NCBI GenBank assembly: GCA_903873485.1 | Contig: CAIQOO010000131.1 | Coordinates: 1-44,445, forward strand | Reading direction: 5' to 3' | From: an uncultured beta proteobacterium | GTDB taxonomy: Bacteria; Pseudomonadota; Gammaproteobacteria; Burkholderiales; Burkholderiaceae_C | Length of the DNA stretch: 44,445 nucleotides | Program-made: the position numbers and the translations under genes | Shown here: in pieces, positions 34,094-43,352 of the stretch | How the letters are laid out: each line of letters opens with the position of its first letter | How positions within the stretch are numbered: the stretch's first letter is position 1 | The notes under the pieces: generated by a model | What the model was told of the DNA's origin: nothing | The model's database searches: none | The model's input: the letters and a program-made list of their open reading frames with translations, nothing else

Positions 34094-36472
34094 ATGTCGG
34101 ATACCCTTGCAGCCATGCCGCAAACCAGTACCGACCGTTTTTCAACCAGCACCAAGATGCCCTGGATCGCCAGCCCAGCCGCGCCGGAACCAGGTGAGTC
34201 GGCCGAAACCCTGCTCGACGATGAACAGGAGTGGTCGGCCTTCAGCCGGCCAGATGCCAGGCGCGGCGGTTGCTGGGAATCGAATTTAATGATCGAGGGC
34301 ATGCACTGCGCCGCCTGCGCACTGGCCATCGAGGATGCCCTGCAGCGCGTGCCGGGCATCGTGTCAGCCGAGGTAAGCGCCGGCAGCCAGCGCGCCCGGG
34401 TGGTGTGGGACGCGCAGACGGTGGTCCCGTCGCAATGGCTGCGGGCGGTGCGCGATTGTGGCTACCGGGCGCTGCCCGCCAACGATGCTTTTGCGCGGGA
34501 GCGCCGCAAGATCGAGGCGCGACGGGCATTGTGGCGGATGATGGTAGCCGGCCTGTGCATGATGCAGGTGATGATGTACGCCTACCCGGCTTATGTGGCG
34601 AAACCCGGCGACCTGACCGCAGAAATGGAGCAGTTGCTGCGCTGGGCCTCGTGGGTGCTGACCCTGCCGGTGGTTTTTTTCTCTTGCGCGCCATTTTTTG
34701 CCAACGCCTGGCGCGACATATTGCATCGCCAGGTCAGCATGGATTTACCGGTGGCCTTGGGCATGTTGATTACGTTTGTGGTCAGCACGGCTGGCACCTT
34801 TGATCCCGCCGGCGTGTTTGGTCATGAGGTTTATTTTGATTCATTGACCATGTTTGTGTTTTTCCTGCTGGCCGGGCGCTGGTTTGAATTGCGCCTGCGT
34901 GACAAGACCGCCGGCTCCCTGGAGGCGCTGATGAACCGCCTGCCAGACAGCGTTGCGCGGCAACAAGCCGACGGACAGTTTGAGCGTGTGCCGGTGCGGC
35001 GTTTGCAGGTGGGCGACGTGATTCGGGTGCTGCCCGGTGAAGCTTTTCCGGCTGATGGCGTGCTGCTTCAGGGGGACACCTCGGTGGATGAATCGCTGTT
35101 GACCGGCGAGTCGCGCCCGCTGGCGCGCGGGCCGGGCAGCGCAGTCATTTCGGGCAGCCACAACCTCGCGGCAGCGGTGCTGGTGCGGGTGGATCAAGTC
35201 GGCGACCAGACCCGTTTTGCGCAAATTGTCAGCCTGATGGAGAGTGCATCTACCACCAAGCCACATCTGGCCAGACTGGCCGACACCATTGCCAAACCCT
35301 TTTTGATCGGCGTGCTGATTGCCGCCGGACTGGCCTGCGCCTACTGGTGGCAGACGGACCCACAGCGGGCACTGATGGTAGCGGTGTCGGTACTGGTGGT
35401 GACCTGCCCCTGCGCCTTGTCGCTGGCCACGCCGGCTGCCATGTTGTCGGCGGCCGGGGCGCTGGCCCGGCGCGGCGTGCTGGTGCGGCGGCTCGATGCG
35501 TTTGAGGCGCTGGCGGCGGTCGATACCGTGATGTTTGACAAAACCGGCACACTCACGCGCGATGCCCTGGTGCTGGGCCAGATTGCCGTGCGTGATGGTT
35601 GTCCACCGCGTCAGGCGCTGGCCATCGCCGCTGCGGTGGCGCGGCATTCGCTGCACCCGGCATCAAGGGCCTTGATTGCCGCCGACGAGTTGCAGACCGA
35701 CGAGCCGCCACGCTGGAGCGCTGGCGACGTGGTGGAGCACCCAGGCCGTGGTCTGAGCGCCACTGTTGCACCAGCAGATCAGGCCGGTCTGGTCACGGCG
35801 GTGCGATTGGGGTCAGCCAGTTTTTGTTCCGTGCCACCAACTGAGTCCGAAGACCTGCAGGTGTTCCTCTGCGACAAGCAGGGCTGGCTGGCAACTTTTG
35901 GCTTGCAAGAGGCGATCCGTCCTGACGCGGCAGCCACGGTAGCCCAATTGAACAAGCTCGCAATTGAGGTTCGGCTGCTGTCTGGCGATGCCAGCGCCGC
36001 CGCCCGGCGGGTCGCCAGCCAAGTCGGCATTTTGAATTTTGCCGGTCAGTGCTCGCCGCAGGACAAGCTTGACTTTTTGCGCGACGCCCAGCTTCGGGGT
36101 CATCAGGTGGCGGTGGTGGGTGACGGCTTGAATGACGGGCCGGTACTGGCCGCTGCCCATGTGTCTTTTGCATTTGGTCAGGCGGTGCCGCTGGCCCAGG
36201 CGCAAGCCGATTTTCTGGTAGCCGGCAGTCGCCTGACTGATGTATCGGCAGCCGTCGCATTGGCGCGGCGGACCATGAAAGTTGTGCGTCAGAATTTGTG
36301 GTGGGCGGCTATTTACAATGCGATTTGTGTGCCTTTGGCCATTGCGGGCATGCTGCCGGCCTGGCTGGCGGGCATCGGCATGGCAAGCAGTTCTTTGCTG
36401 GTGGTGCTGAACGCACTGCGCCTGTCTCGTGACCTGCAAATTCGTGACCTGCAAATTTCAGAGAACCTCTAA
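34094..36472 (+). CDS. ccoI: Copper-exporting P1B-ATPase for cbb3 oxidase assembly
   Basis: A 792-residue heavy-metal P-type ATPase. Residues 1-60 are non-conserved, then a metal-binding domain has C72 and C75 (GMHCAACA). Transmembrane CPC lies at 438-440 (VTCPCALSLA), phosphorylation D482 in FDKTGTLT, and the hinge in GDGLNDGPVL near 677. CcoI/FixI (CtpA-like) enzymes export Cu(I) to the periplasmic side for the binuclear centre of cbb3 oxidase. The assignment over detoxifying CopA comes from the overlap with ccoS and the ccoN operon downstream. The ATG is taken at 34094; a later start is possible because the first ~55 residues are disordered. Confidence 0.9.
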   Translation: MSDTLAAMPQTSTDRFSTSTKMPWIASPAAPEPGESAETLLDDEQEWSAFSRPDARRGGCWESNLMIEGMHCAACALAIEDALQRVPGIVSAEVSAGSQRARVVWDAQTVVPSQWLRAVRDCGYRALPANDAFARERRKIEARRALWRMMVAGLCMMQVMMYAYPAYVAKPGDLTAEMEQLLRWASWVLTLPVVFFSCAPFFANAWRDILHRQVSMDLPVALGMLITFVVSTAGTFDPAGVFGHEVYFDSLTMFVFFLLAGRWFELRLRDKTAGSLEALMNRLPDSVARQQADGQFERVPVRRLQVGDVIRVLPGEAFPADGVLLQGDTSVDESLLTGESRPLARGPGSAVISGSHNLAAAVLVRVDQVGDQTRFAQIVSLMESASTTKPHLARLADTIAKPFLIGVLIAAGLACAYWWQTDPQRALMVAVSVLVVTCPCALSLATPAAMLSAAGALARRGVLVRRLDAFEALAAVDTVMFDKTGTLTRDALVLGQIAVRDGCPPRQALAIAAAVARHSLHPASRALIAADELQTDEPPRWSAGDVVEHPGRGLSATVAPADQAGLVTAVRLGSASFCSVPPTESEDLQVFLCDKQGWLATFGLQEAIRPDAAATVAQLNKLAIEVRLLSGDASAAARRVASQVGILNFAGQCSPQDKLDFLRDAQLRGHQVAVVGDGLNDGPVLAAAHVSFAFGQAVPLAQAQADFLVAGSRLTDVSAAVALARRTMKVVRQNLWWAAIYNAICVPLAIAGMLPAWLAGIGMASSSLLVVLNALRLSRDLQIRDLQISENL

Positions 36473-36606
36473 TGGAAGTGCTTTATTTATTGGTGCCACT
36501 GTCGGTGGTGCTGGTTTTTTTCATCATCGGCGGCGTGTGGTGGGCCATATACCGTGGTCAATTTGACGACATCGAGCAAGAGGGGGAGAGAATTCTTAAG
36601 GAATGA
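36472..36606 (+). CDS. ccoS: cbb3 oxidase maturation protein CcoS
   Basis: A 44-residue protein, MEVLYLLVPLSVVLVFFIIG followed by GVWWAIYRGQFDD and a short acidic tail: one membrane helix and a cytoplasmic end. This is the standard CcoS pattern. CcoS is needed for cofactor insertion into cbb3 oxidase. Its ATG overlaps the ccoI stop by one base, so translation is coupled. It ends 91 bp before ccoN, and that gap holds the FNR site. Confidence 0.92.
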   Translation: MEVLYLLVPLSVVLVFFIIGGVWWAIYRGQFDDIEQEGERILKE

Positions 36607-36625
36607 CAACAATTTTTGTAACCGT

Positions 36626-36639
36626 TTGATTTACATCAA
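36626..36639. promoter_or_regulatory. FNR box upstream of ccoN
   Basis: TTGAT-TTAC-ATCAA, a perfect match to the FNR/ANR consensus half-sites, centred 65 bp before the ccoN ATG. It should activate ccoN-ccoP when oxygen is low. No sharp -10 match is seen at the expected spacing; candidates lie around 36650-36667. Confidence 0.85.
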
Positions 36640-36697
36640 ACGAAGCTGATATGAGATAACGGACACTCCGCGCAGACAAAACTGAGAAGAGGTAAAT

Positions 36698-38134
36698 ATG
36701 GCATTTGTAAATTCGCAGGCAACTACCTACAACGACAGAGTCGTTCGGCAGTTCGCCATCATGACCGTGGTCTGGGGTGTGGTCGGCATGCTGGTGGGCG
36801 TCATCATCGCCGCCCAGTTGGCCTGGCCAGAGCTCAATCTGGGCATTTCTTTTTTATCCTATGGGCGATTGCGGCCTTTGCACACCAACGCCGTGATTTT
36901 TGCGTTTGGTGGTTGTGCTCTTTTTGCCACATCCTATTACGTGGTTCAACGCACATGTCAGGTTCGTTTGTTCAGCGACAAGTTGGCCGCTTTTACCTTT
37001 TGGGGGTGGCAAATTGTCATTTTGTCGGCGGCGCTTTCCTTGCCACTCGGTTTTACCGCAGGCAAAGAATATGCTGAACTTGAATGGCCCATCGACATTT
37101 TGATTACCTTGATTTGGGTAACTTATGCCATCGTCTTCTTTGGCACCGTCGGCACCCGCAAGGTCAAGCACATCTATGTCGCGAATTGGTTCTTCGGAGC
37201 CATGATCCTTGCCGTGGCGTTATTGCATCTGGGCAACAGTGCTGCAATGCCTGCCGGACTTTTGAAGTCCTACTCGGCTTACGCGGGTGTTCAGGATGCC
37301 ATGATGCAGTGGTGGTACGGTCACAATGCCGTGGGCTTTTTCTTGACAGCAGGTTTTTTGGGGATGATGTATTACTTCATTCCAAAGCAGGCTGGTCGCC
37401 CAGTTTATTCTTATCGCCTGTCCATTGTTCACTTTTGGGCACTGATTTTTACCTATATGTGGGCGGGTCCGCACCATCTGCATTACACCGCGTTGCCTGA
37501 TTGGACGCAGTCGCTGGGAATGGTTTTCTCCCTGATCCTGCTGGCACCAAGCTGGGGTGGCATGATCAACGGCATCATGACCTTGTCGGGTGCCTGGCAC
37601 AAACTGCGTGACGATCCAATTCTGCGCTTTTTGATTGTGTCTCTGTCGTTTTACGGTATGTCCACGTTTGAAGGCCCGATGATGTCGATCAAGACCGTCA
37701 ACGCCTTGTCTCACTACACCGACTGGACAGTGGGCCATGTGCATTCCGGTGCGCTGGGCTGGGTAGGTCTGGTGACCATGGGTTCCATGTATTACCTGAT
37801 TCCCCGCTTGTTTGGCCAGAAGCAGATGTTCAGCGTTAAAGCGATTGAAATTCACTTCTATACCGCAACCATTGGTATCGTGCTTTACATTGCAGCACTC
37901 TGGATAGCCGGTGTGATGCAGGGTCTGATGTGGAGGTCCATCAATGCCGATGGCACGCTGACCTACACCTTTGTCGAGTCTGTGAAAGCCAGTTACCCGT
38001 TCTATGTACTGAGGCTGGTGGGGGGTTTGCTTTATCTCGGTGGCATGATCATCATGTTGTGGAACACCATCAAGACAGCTACCAGCGGTCGGTCAGTGTC
38101 TGTCAACATTCCTGCTGTTGCAGCTCACGCTTGA
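36698..38134 (+). CDS. ccoN: cbb3-type cytochrome c oxidase subunit I
   Basis: A 478-residue heme-copper oxidase catalytic subunit with about twelve membrane helices. Visible ligands are H62 (LHTNAVIF, low-spin heme), H209 ([11 protein letters not shown]), H259/H260 (AGPHHLHYT) for CuB, and H347/H349 ([10 protein letters not shown]) for hemes. Y253 in FTYMWAG is at the place of the cross-linked tyrosine of the C family. The enzyme reduces oxygen to water with high affinity. It is the first gene of ccoNOQP, preceded by a FNR box and a GAAGAGG-like ribosome-binding site. No odd features. Confidence 0.97.
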   Translation: MAFVNSQATTYNDRVVRQFAIMTVVWGVVGMLVGVIIAAQLAWPELNLGISFLSYGRLRPLHTNAVIFAFGGCALFATSYYVVQRTCQVRLFSDKLAAFTFWGWQIVILSAALSLPLGFTAGKEYAELEWPIDILITLIWVTYAIVFFGTVGTRKVKHIYVANWFFGAMILAVALLHLGNSAAMPAGLLKSYSAYAGVQDAMMQWWYGHNAVGFFLTAGFLGMMYYFIPKQAGRPVYSYRLSIVHFWALIFTYMWAGPHHLHYTALPDWTQSLGMVFSLILLAPSWGGMINGIMTLSGAWHKLRDDPILRFLIVSLSFYGMSTFEGPMMSIKTVNALSHYTDWTVGHVHSGALGWVGLVTMGSMYYLIPRLFGQKQMFSVKAIEIHFYTATIGIVLYIAALWIAGVMQGLMWRSINADGTLTYTFVESVKASYPFYVLRLVGGLLYLGGMIIMLWNTIKTATSGRSVSVNIPAVAAHA

Positions 38135-38146
38135 GGAATTAATATT

Positions 38147-38773
38147 ATGGCTACTTCAAATAACGAAGGCGGTTTTTCGCACGGCACGATTGAAACCAAC
38201 AATGGGTTGATGATCGTCCTTATCCTGGTCGTGTTGTTGTTCGGAGGTTTGGTGGAAATCGTTCCACTGTTCTTTCAAAAATCGACCACACAACCGGTTG
38301 CTGGCCTGAAGCCCTATACCGCGTTGCAGTTGGCTGGCCGCGATATCTACACCCGCGAGGGCTGCTACAACTGCCATTCGCAGATGATCCGGCCTTTCCG
38401 TGCTGAAACACTGCGTTATGGGCATTACTCGATGGCTGGCGAATTTGTCTATGATCATCCATTCCAGTGGGGCAGCAAGCGCACCGGTCCTGACCTGCAC
38501 CGTGTCGGTGGCAAGTACAGTGATCAATGGCAGATGACCCATTTGAATAATCCGCGCGATGTGGTGCCTGAATCGAACATGCCGGCATATCCCTGGTTGA
38601 TGAAAGCACCGGTAGATGCTTCGGTGATGCCTGCCCACATGACAGCGCTTCGTCGCGTGGGGGTACCTTATACCGATGCTGAAATTGCCGGTTCAGTTGA
38701 GGCTGTCAAAGGCAAGATGGAGATTGAGGCTGTTGTGGCATATCTCCAGATTCTCGGAACTTCTGTCAAATAA
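38147..38773 (+). CDS. ccoO: cbb3-type cytochrome c oxidase subunit II (mono-heme)
   Basis: 208 residues. One N-terminal membrane anchor (about 20-42) is followed by a periplasmic cytochrome c domain with heme motif CYNCH (73-77) and a Met ligand probably in MPAYPW or a later segment. It passes electrons to CcoN. It lies 12 bp after ccoN, within the same operon. Confidence 0.96.
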   Translation: MATSNNEGGFSHGTIETNNGLMIVLILVVLLFGGLVEIVPLFFQKSTTQPVAGLKPYTALQLAGRDIYTREGCYNCHSQMIRPFRAETLRYGHYSMAGEFVYDHPFQWGSKRTGPDLHRVGGKYSDQWQMTHLNNPRDVVPESNMPAYPWLMKAPVDASVMPAHMTALRRVGVPYTDAEIAGSVEAVKGKMEIEAVVAYLQILGTSVK

Positions 38774-38787
38774 CCAGGAGACTTTGA

Positions 38788-38931
38788 ATGGAGTTCGATG
38801 TCAACATGTTGCGTTCGTTGGCCACATTGATCAGCTTTTTGACTTTCATTGGGATTGTTGCTTGGGCTTACGCCCGCAGGAACAACGCTGATTTTGAAAA
38901 AGCGGCCAACTTGCCATTTGAGCAGGATTGA
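38788..38931 (+). CDS. ccoQ: cbb3 oxidase small subunit CcoQ
   Basis: 47 residues (MEFDVNMLRSLATLISFLTF, then IGIVAWAYARR and a charged tail ending NLPFEQD). It has one membrane helix and an acidic end, typical of CcoQ/FixQ, which stabilises the oxidase complex. CCAGGAG lies seven to nine bases before the ATG. It sits between ccoO (14 bp) and ccoP (25 bp). Confidence 0.93.
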   Translation: MEFDVNMLRSLATLISFLTFIGIVAWAYARRNNADFEKAANLPFEQD

Positions 38932-38956
38932 CGAATTCACCGAATAGGAACAAAAA

Positions 38957-39856
38957 ATGAGCGACTTTACTAGTAGTTTTTGGGCAATGTACGTAGCCGG
39001 CATTACGCTGTTGAGCATTATTGCGTGCTTGGTATTGTTGATTTTGTCGGGCAAGGCGAAAGCCATGACGGCGAGCGACAACACAACGGGCCATGTATGG
39101 GATGGTGACCTTCGCGAGATGAACAATCCGTTGCCGAGGTGGTGGAGTTATATGTTTGTCATCACCATCGTTTTTGCCCTCGTGTACTTGGTGCTTTACC
39201 CTGGACTGGGCAGTAACCCTGGCCAGTTGGGATGGACCTCTGCGGGTCTGCACAAGGCCGAAGTCGAAAAGGGCAATGCCGAAACGGCACCCATCTATGC
39301 CAAGTTCATGGACATGAAGCCTGAGGAGGTTGCCAAAAATGCCCAGGCAATGGCCATCGGCGAGCGTCTGTACAGCAACAATTGCGCGCAATGCCATGCC
39401 TCAGACGCACATGGCAACAAGGGTTTTCCGAATTTGACCGACAAGGACTGGCTGCACGGCGGCACCCCAGAGAAGATTCAGGAAACCATCACAGGCGGCA
39501 GGATTGGCAACATGCCACCGATGGCGGCGGCTGTTGGCAGTGCCGATGATGTCAAAAACGTTGCTCAATATGTGTTGAGCCTGTCAGGCAGCCCGCACGA
39601 TTCTGCCAAGGCAGCATTGGGCAAGGAGAAGTTTGGCGTATGCGCCGCCTGCCACGGCCCTGACGGCAAGGGTATGCAGGCAGTTGGCTCTGCCAACCTG
39701 ACCGACAACATCTGGTTGCATGGTTTTGGTGAAAAAGCCATTGTTGACATGGTCAACAATGGCAAACAGAACATCATGCCGCCACAGGGTCAACTGCTGA
39801 CCAAGGGCCAGTTGCACGTGCTTGTTTCGTATATCTGGGGCTTGTCGAACAAGTAG
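38957..39856 (+). CDS. ccoP: cbb3-type cytochrome c oxidase subunit III (di-heme)
   Basis: 299 residues with two N-terminal membrane helices (about 10-32 and 65-85, around the NNPLPRWW motif typical of CcoP) and two class I c-type heme domains: CAQCH (143-147) and CAACH (229-233). Met ligands are likely in GNMPPM and NIMPPQ. It accepts electrons from the bc1 complex through soluble cytochrome c. It is the last subunit gene; the terminator at 39913-39946 lies downstream. Confidence 0.96.
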   Translation: MSDFTSSFWAMYVAGITLLSIIACLVLLILSGKAKAMTASDNTTGHVWDGDLREMNNPLPRWWSYMFVITIVFALVYLVLYPGLGSNPGQLGWTSAGLHKAEVEKGNAETAPIYAKFMDMKPEEVAKNAQAMAIGERLYSNNCAQCHASDAHGNKGFPNLTDKDWLHGGTPEKIQETITGGRIGNMPPMAAAVGSADDVKNVAQYVLSLSGSPHDSAKAALGKEKFGVCAACHGPDGKGMQAVGSANLTDNIWLHGFGEKAIVDMVNNGKQNIMPPQGQLLTKGQLHVLVSYIWGLSNK

Positions 39857-39912
39857 TGTTCAGGGTCTGACCATTGCCAGACGGTTTTGGTCAATGATGT
39901 TTAAAATGTGCC

Positions 39913-39946
39913 ATTGGGTGATCTCCGGGTCACCCAATATTTTTTT
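39913..39946 (+). terminator. Rho-independent terminator after ccoP
   Basis: A perfect 9-bp stem (attgggtga / tcacccaat) with an 8-base loop, followed by a run of seven T. It ends the ccoNOQP transcript 57 bp past the ccoP stop. The FixH-like gene at 40003 would need read-through or its own promoter. Confidence 0.9.
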
Positions 39947-40002
39947 GACTTTGGCATTTTCAGCGCCAAATGCGTTATTTCAGTTTGCTTGAGGAAAATC
40001 TG

Positions 40003-40275
40003 ATGCAATCGAATGGTTTTGACGAGGCGAAGTCATGGTGGCAGTTTGGCCATGTCTGGCTGGTTATTTCTGGGCCGGCACTGGTGATTGTGGCGTGCAT
40101 CATCACGGCTTTTTTTGTGGCATCCAGTCCGAATGAAATCGTGACGGATCAGGTGTATCAACAAATCATGGAGAAAAAAAGAGCGCAGGGAAGCAACATG
40201 ATGAGTGGCAGCGATTCACCTGCCCTGCAGGCCCGCAACCATGCCGCCACAGGTGTGGTGCCGCTTCCCAGGTAA
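40003..40275 (+). CDS. Small membrane protein, FixH-like
   Basis: 90 residues with one membrane helix (HVWLVISGPALVIVACIITA) and then SPNEIVTDQVYQQIMEKKRA. The wording W-x-V-x-SGPALVIVA...V-x-D-x-Y matches the N-terminal part of FixH/CcoH proteins, which help cbb3 oxidase assembly. It is shorter than classical FixH (~150-170 residues), as in many Comamonadaceae. The start at 40003 has a GAGGAAAA upstream and is preferred to an ATG at 39970. It is separated from ccoP by a terminator, and ccoG, which often lies between them in relatives, is not present. Confidence 0.7.
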   Translation: MQSNGFDEAKSWWQFGHVWLVISGPALVIVACIITAFFVASSPNEIVTDQVYQQIMEKKRAQGSNMMSGSDSPALQARNHAATGVVPLPR

Positions 40276-40314
40276 AGCAGGCTTGCATCGATTGTCAGGT
40301 TTTGCCCGGTCGAA

Positions 40315-41025
40315 TTATTTTGGATTGACAATGTCTTGCAGGGCATCGGTGACGAGGATGCGGACATGACGCTGCCGCACTTCCACAATGCCGTCATCGA
40401 CAAACCTTGAAAAAGTACGGCTGATTGTTTCAAGCTTGAGACCAAGAAAACTGCCAATCTCTTCGCGCGTCATGCGAAGCACCAGTTCTGACTGCGAAAA
40501 GCCGCGGGCATGCAGCCTTTGTGCCAGATTCAGCAAAAAAGCTGCGAGGCGCTCTTCGGCCCGCATGCTGCCAAGCAGCAGCATCACGCCATGCTCACGC
40601 ACAATTTCCCGGCTCATGATCTTGTGAACATGACGCTGCAGTGCATTGACCTCGCGCGACAGGTTTTCAATTTGCGCAAACGGCATGGCGCAGATTTCTC
40701 CATCCTCCAGCGCCACTGCGTCGCAAGTATGCACATCATTGACAATGCCATCAAGTCCGATGACTTCGCCCGCCATCTGAAAGCCTGTCACCTGGTCCCT
40801 GCCATCTTCGGAAGTGACGCAGGTCTTGAAAAAACCGGTGCGAATGGCATAGAGATTGTTAAACCGTTCGCCATTGTGAAACAGTGTTTCACTGCGCTTG
40901 ATCTTGCGCCTGGCACCAATCAAATCGTCAATGCGGGCCAACTCCGCATTGCTCAAACCCATCGGCATACAGAGTTCGCGCATATTGCAGTTTGAGCAGG
41001 CGATTTTGATGGTCTCATGGTTCAT
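40315..41025 (-). CDS. fnr: FNR-family oxygen-sensing transcription regulator
   Basis: 236 residues. Cysteines C10, C13 and C19 (CSNCNMRELC) plus C101 (VHTCDAV) match the [4Fe-4S] ligands of FNR. A cyclic-nucleotide-like fold follows. The C-terminal helix-turn-helix has EIGSFLGLKLETISRTFSRF, with the E-x-x-S-R recognition helix that reads TTGAT half-sites. Oxygen destroys the cluster and inactivates the dimer. It lies convergent to the FixH-like gene and divergent from hemN. The sites at 41059 and 41103 in the shared intergenic region suggest autoregulation and control of hemN. Confidence 0.94.
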   Translation of the reverse strand: MNHETIKIACSNCNMRELCMPMGLSNAELARIDDLIGARRKIKRSETLFHNGERFNNLYAIRTGFFKTCVTSEDGRDQVTGFQMAGEVIGLDGIVNDVHTCDAVALEDGEICAMPFAQIENLSREVNALQRHVHKIMSREIVREHGVMLLLGSMRAEERLAAFLLNLAQRLHARGFSQSELVLRMTREEIGSFLGLKLETISRTFSRFVDDGIVEVRQRHVRILVTDALQDIVNPK

Positions 41026-41058
41026 GCACCCAATTTTGACATTGTTCTGCGAAAAAAC

Positions 41059-41072
41059 ATGATCTTGGTCAA
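41059..41072. promoter_or_regulatory. FNR-box-like site near fnr
   Basis: ATGAT-CTTG-GTCAA, with two mismatches to the FNR consensus, lies 34 bp upstream of the fnr start, overlapping the likely promoter; auto-repression is plausible. Its TGATCTTGGTCAA core is the inverse of the site at 41103-41116. Confidence 0.6.
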
Positions 41073-41102
41073 ATTTGGGTGTATTGGCTTTCTGTTGCTT
41101 GA

Positions 41103-41116
41103 TTGACCAAGATCAA
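41103..41116. promoter_or_regulatory. FNR-box-like site upstream of hemN
   Basis: TTGAC-CAAG-ATCAA, one mismatch to consensus, centred 59 bp before the hemN ATG, a fitting distance for activation. It is 44 bp centre-to-centre from the inverted site near fnr. Confidence 0.7.
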
Positions 41117-41168
41117 AATTGAAATATCGGTTCACAGGCATATTTGCCGTGACTTTGAAGGAGCATCC

Positions 41169-42566
41169 ATGATTGAGAGCGCGTTTGAACCCATTTCCGA
41201 AGACCTGATCCGCCAGTACGACGTATCCGGTCCGCGCTACACGTCGTTTCCGACGGCCGACCGGTTTGTCGAGGCCTATACCACGCAGGACTACATCCAG
41301 GCGCTAGCGCAACGCCGCAGTGGTGCGGCGGCGCTCGCCCTGCCGCTTTCCCTATATGTTCATATTCCATTTTGCGAGTCGCTGTGCTATTACTGTGCCT
41401 GCAACAAGATCATCACCCGGCACCATGATCGTGCCACCGCCTATTTGCGTTATCTGGAAACCGAGGTCAATTTGCACACCCAGCACCTCGGCCGGGGGCA
41501 AGTCGTCTCGCAACTGCATCTGGGGGGCGGGTCCCCGACCTTTTTGTCGGACAGCGAATTGCGTCAGTTGATGGGCCTGTTGCGGCGCAGTTTCGCCTTG
41601 GCGCCAGGCGACGAGTATTCCATTGAAATTGATCCGCGCACCATTGATGCGGGGCGGCTTGACGTGCTGGCGGAGCTGGGTTTTAACCGATTGAGTTTTG
41701 GTGTGCAGGATTTTGACCCGGCAGTGCAACAGGCGGTGCACAGAATCCAGCCGGCCCAACAGGTGTTTGAACTGGTTGATGCGGCTCGCAAGCGCGGTTT
41801 CGAGTCGATCAACGTCGATCTGATTTATGGTTTGCCGCAGCAGACACCCGAGTCATTTGATCGCACTGTAGTGCAGATCAATCAGCTCAAACCTGATCGC
41901 ATTGCCTTGTATGCCTATGCCCATTTGCCAGAGCGCTTCAAGCCACAAAGGCGTATCGCGTCTGTCGATATTCCACCTGCAGCCGCCAAGGTGTCGATGC
42001 TGGCGCGTTCGATGGCCGCGTTCATGCAGGCGAACTACGTCTATATCGGCATGGACCATTTCGCCTTGCCCAACGATTCATTGGCGGTGGCCAAGCGCCA
42101 GGGCCGACTGCACCGCAATTTTCAGGGTTACAGCACGCAGCCCGATTGCGACATGATTGGTCTGGGCGTTTCATCCATCGGGCGGGTCGGTGCCAGCTAC
42201 AGCCAAAACGCCAAAACGTTGGAAGAATATTACGATTTGCTGGATCAGGGCCAGTTTCCGGTGGTGCGCGGGTTGGCCTTGTCGCGCGATGATCTGGTGC
42301 GTCGCGCGGTCATCATGGCCTTGATGTGCCAGGGGCAATTGTCCTTTGAGTCGATTGAACTGGCTTATCTGATCAATTTCAAGCAATATTTTGCCAAGGA
42401 AATGGAAGTTTTGGCCGGACAGGTTGAGCAGGGTCTGGTGCAGTTGGATGCAGCCGGCATTCAGGTGACGGCCAGAGGCTGGTTTTTTGTGCGTGCCGTC
42501 GCCATGGTGTTTGACCGCTACCTGCAGGCGGACCGCACCCGCGCCCGATTTTCCAAGATCCTTTAA
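41169..42566 (+). CDS. hemN: Oxygen-independent coproporphyrinogen III oxidase
   Basis: A 465-residue radical-SAM enzyme that decarboxylates coproporphyrinogen III to protoporphyrinogen IX without oxygen. The cluster motif is C69-x3-C73-x2-C76 (IPFCESLCYYCACNK), and the early GPRYTSFPTADRF and later HLGGGSPTFL are HemN hallmarks. AAGGAG lies eight bases before the ATG at 41169. The Q-x-N and FQGYST segments support true HemN over HemW. It supplies heme for cbb3 oxidase at low oxygen; the upstream FNR-like site agrees. The membrane gene at 42576 follows 9 bp later. Confidence 0.94.
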   Translation: MIESAFEPISEDLIRQYDVSGPRYTSFPTADRFVEAYTTQDYIQALAQRRSGAAALALPLSLYVHIPFCESLCYYCACNKIITRHHDRATAYLRYLETEVNLHTQHLGRGQVVSQLHLGGGSPTFLSDSELRQLMGLLRRSFALAPGDEYSIEIDPRTIDAGRLDVLAELGFNRLSFGVQDFDPAVQQAVHRIQPAQQVFELVDAARKRGFESINVDLIYGLPQQTPESFDRTVVQINQLKPDRIALYAYAHLPERFKPQRRIASVDIPPAAAKVSMLARSMAAFMQANYVYIGMDHFALPNDSLAVAKRQGRLHRNFQGYSTQPDCDMIGLGVSSIGRVGASYSQNAKTLEEYYDLLDQGQFPVVRGLALSRDDLVRRAVIMALMCQGQLSFESIELAYLINFKQYFAKEMEVLAGQVEQGLVQLDAAGIQVTARGWFFVRAVAMVFDRYLQADRTRARFSKIL

Positions 42567-42575
42567 GTTCAGCCA

Positions 42576-43253
42576 ATGCAGACAACTCTGGCAGCCACCG
42601 CCTTGCTGATGGGTCTGGCGGGCGGTCCGCACTGCATTGCCATGTGTGGCGCCGCCTGTGCCGGCATTGGCTTGGCGGCCGGTGACCGCAGAACCCTGGC
42701 GATGTGGGTTTTTCAGTTCGGTCGTGTTCTGGGATATTCGGCGCTGGGCGCGCTGGCGGCGGCCTCGATGCAGGGGCTGGGATGGCTGACAGTGCAGTCA
42801 GCCGCCCTGCGACCGGTCTGGACGATGTTTCATGTTGCCGTGCTGGTGCTGGGCTTGATGCTGGCATGGCGTGCACAGCAACCGATCTGGCTGGAACATG
42901 CCGGCAAGAAAATCTGGTCGGTGGTCCGCCGTTTCAGCTTGGGTGGTGGTTTGGCTGGCGCTTTGATGCTGGGGGCGATCTGGACTTTTTTGCCCTGCGG
43001 ACTGCTCTACTCGGCCTTGCTGGTCGCCGGTCTGACGGGACATGCGCTTGATGGGGCGTTTGTCATGGCCCTGTTTGCATTGGGCACCAGCGTATCGATG
43101 ATGCTCGGCCCCTGGCTGTGGCTGCGATTTGGAAACAACAGCAATGGCGACTGGGGTGTCCGGCTGGCTGGCATGGCGCTGGCGGCCAGTGCCGCCTGGG
43201 CGTTGTGGATGGCTTATGCGCACAATGACGCGCCGTGGTGCGCCACCATCTGA
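42576..43253 (+). CDS. DsbD_2/UreH-like membrane protein (SafE-like) in cbb3-hemN cluster
   Basis: 225 residues with about six membrane helices. The conserved Cys-bearing motifs are GGPHCIAMCG in the first helix and IWTFLPCGLLYSALLVA in the middle. This is the DsbD_2 (PF13386-type) family, often annotated as sulfite exporter TauE/SafE or urease accessory UreH-like, and frequently found beside cco genes, where a copper or redox role in oxidase assembly is suspected. It starts 9 bp after hemN, so co-expression is likely. Function is unproven. A dispersed repeat follows the stop. Confidence 0.8.
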   Translation: MQTTLAATALLMGLAGGPHCIAMCGAACAGIGLAAGDRRTLAMWVFQFGRVLGYSALGALAAASMQGLGWLTVQSAALRPVWTMFHVAVLVLGLMLAWRAQQPIWLEHAGKKIWSVVRRFSLGGGLAGALMLGAIWTFLPCGLLYSALLVAGLTGHALDGAFVMALFALGTSVSMMLGPWLWLRFGNNSNGDWGVRLAGMALAASAAWALWMAYAHNDAPWCATI

Positions 43254-43292
43254 TGGCTTGTTTTGCAGCAGCCCCAGTTTTTATGCGAAAAA

Positions 43293-43340
43293 GGCATCTA
43301 GCCCTTGTCAGCAAAGCGCTGCCAGCTATGTTTAATATAG
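43293..43340 (+). repeat. Dispersed repeat, copy 6 (between DsbD_2 gene and tauE-like gene)
   Basis: catctagcccttgtcag followed by caaagcgctgccagctatg. It lies between convergent genes, as copy 5 does. Confidence 0.85.
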
Positions 43341-43352
43341 CAACTTGTTGTC

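Noticed and set aside
39881..39896. FNR half-site-like string (ttttggtcaatg) before the FixH-like gene
   Set aside because: Only one half-site is present; the partner half does not match, so it is not called.
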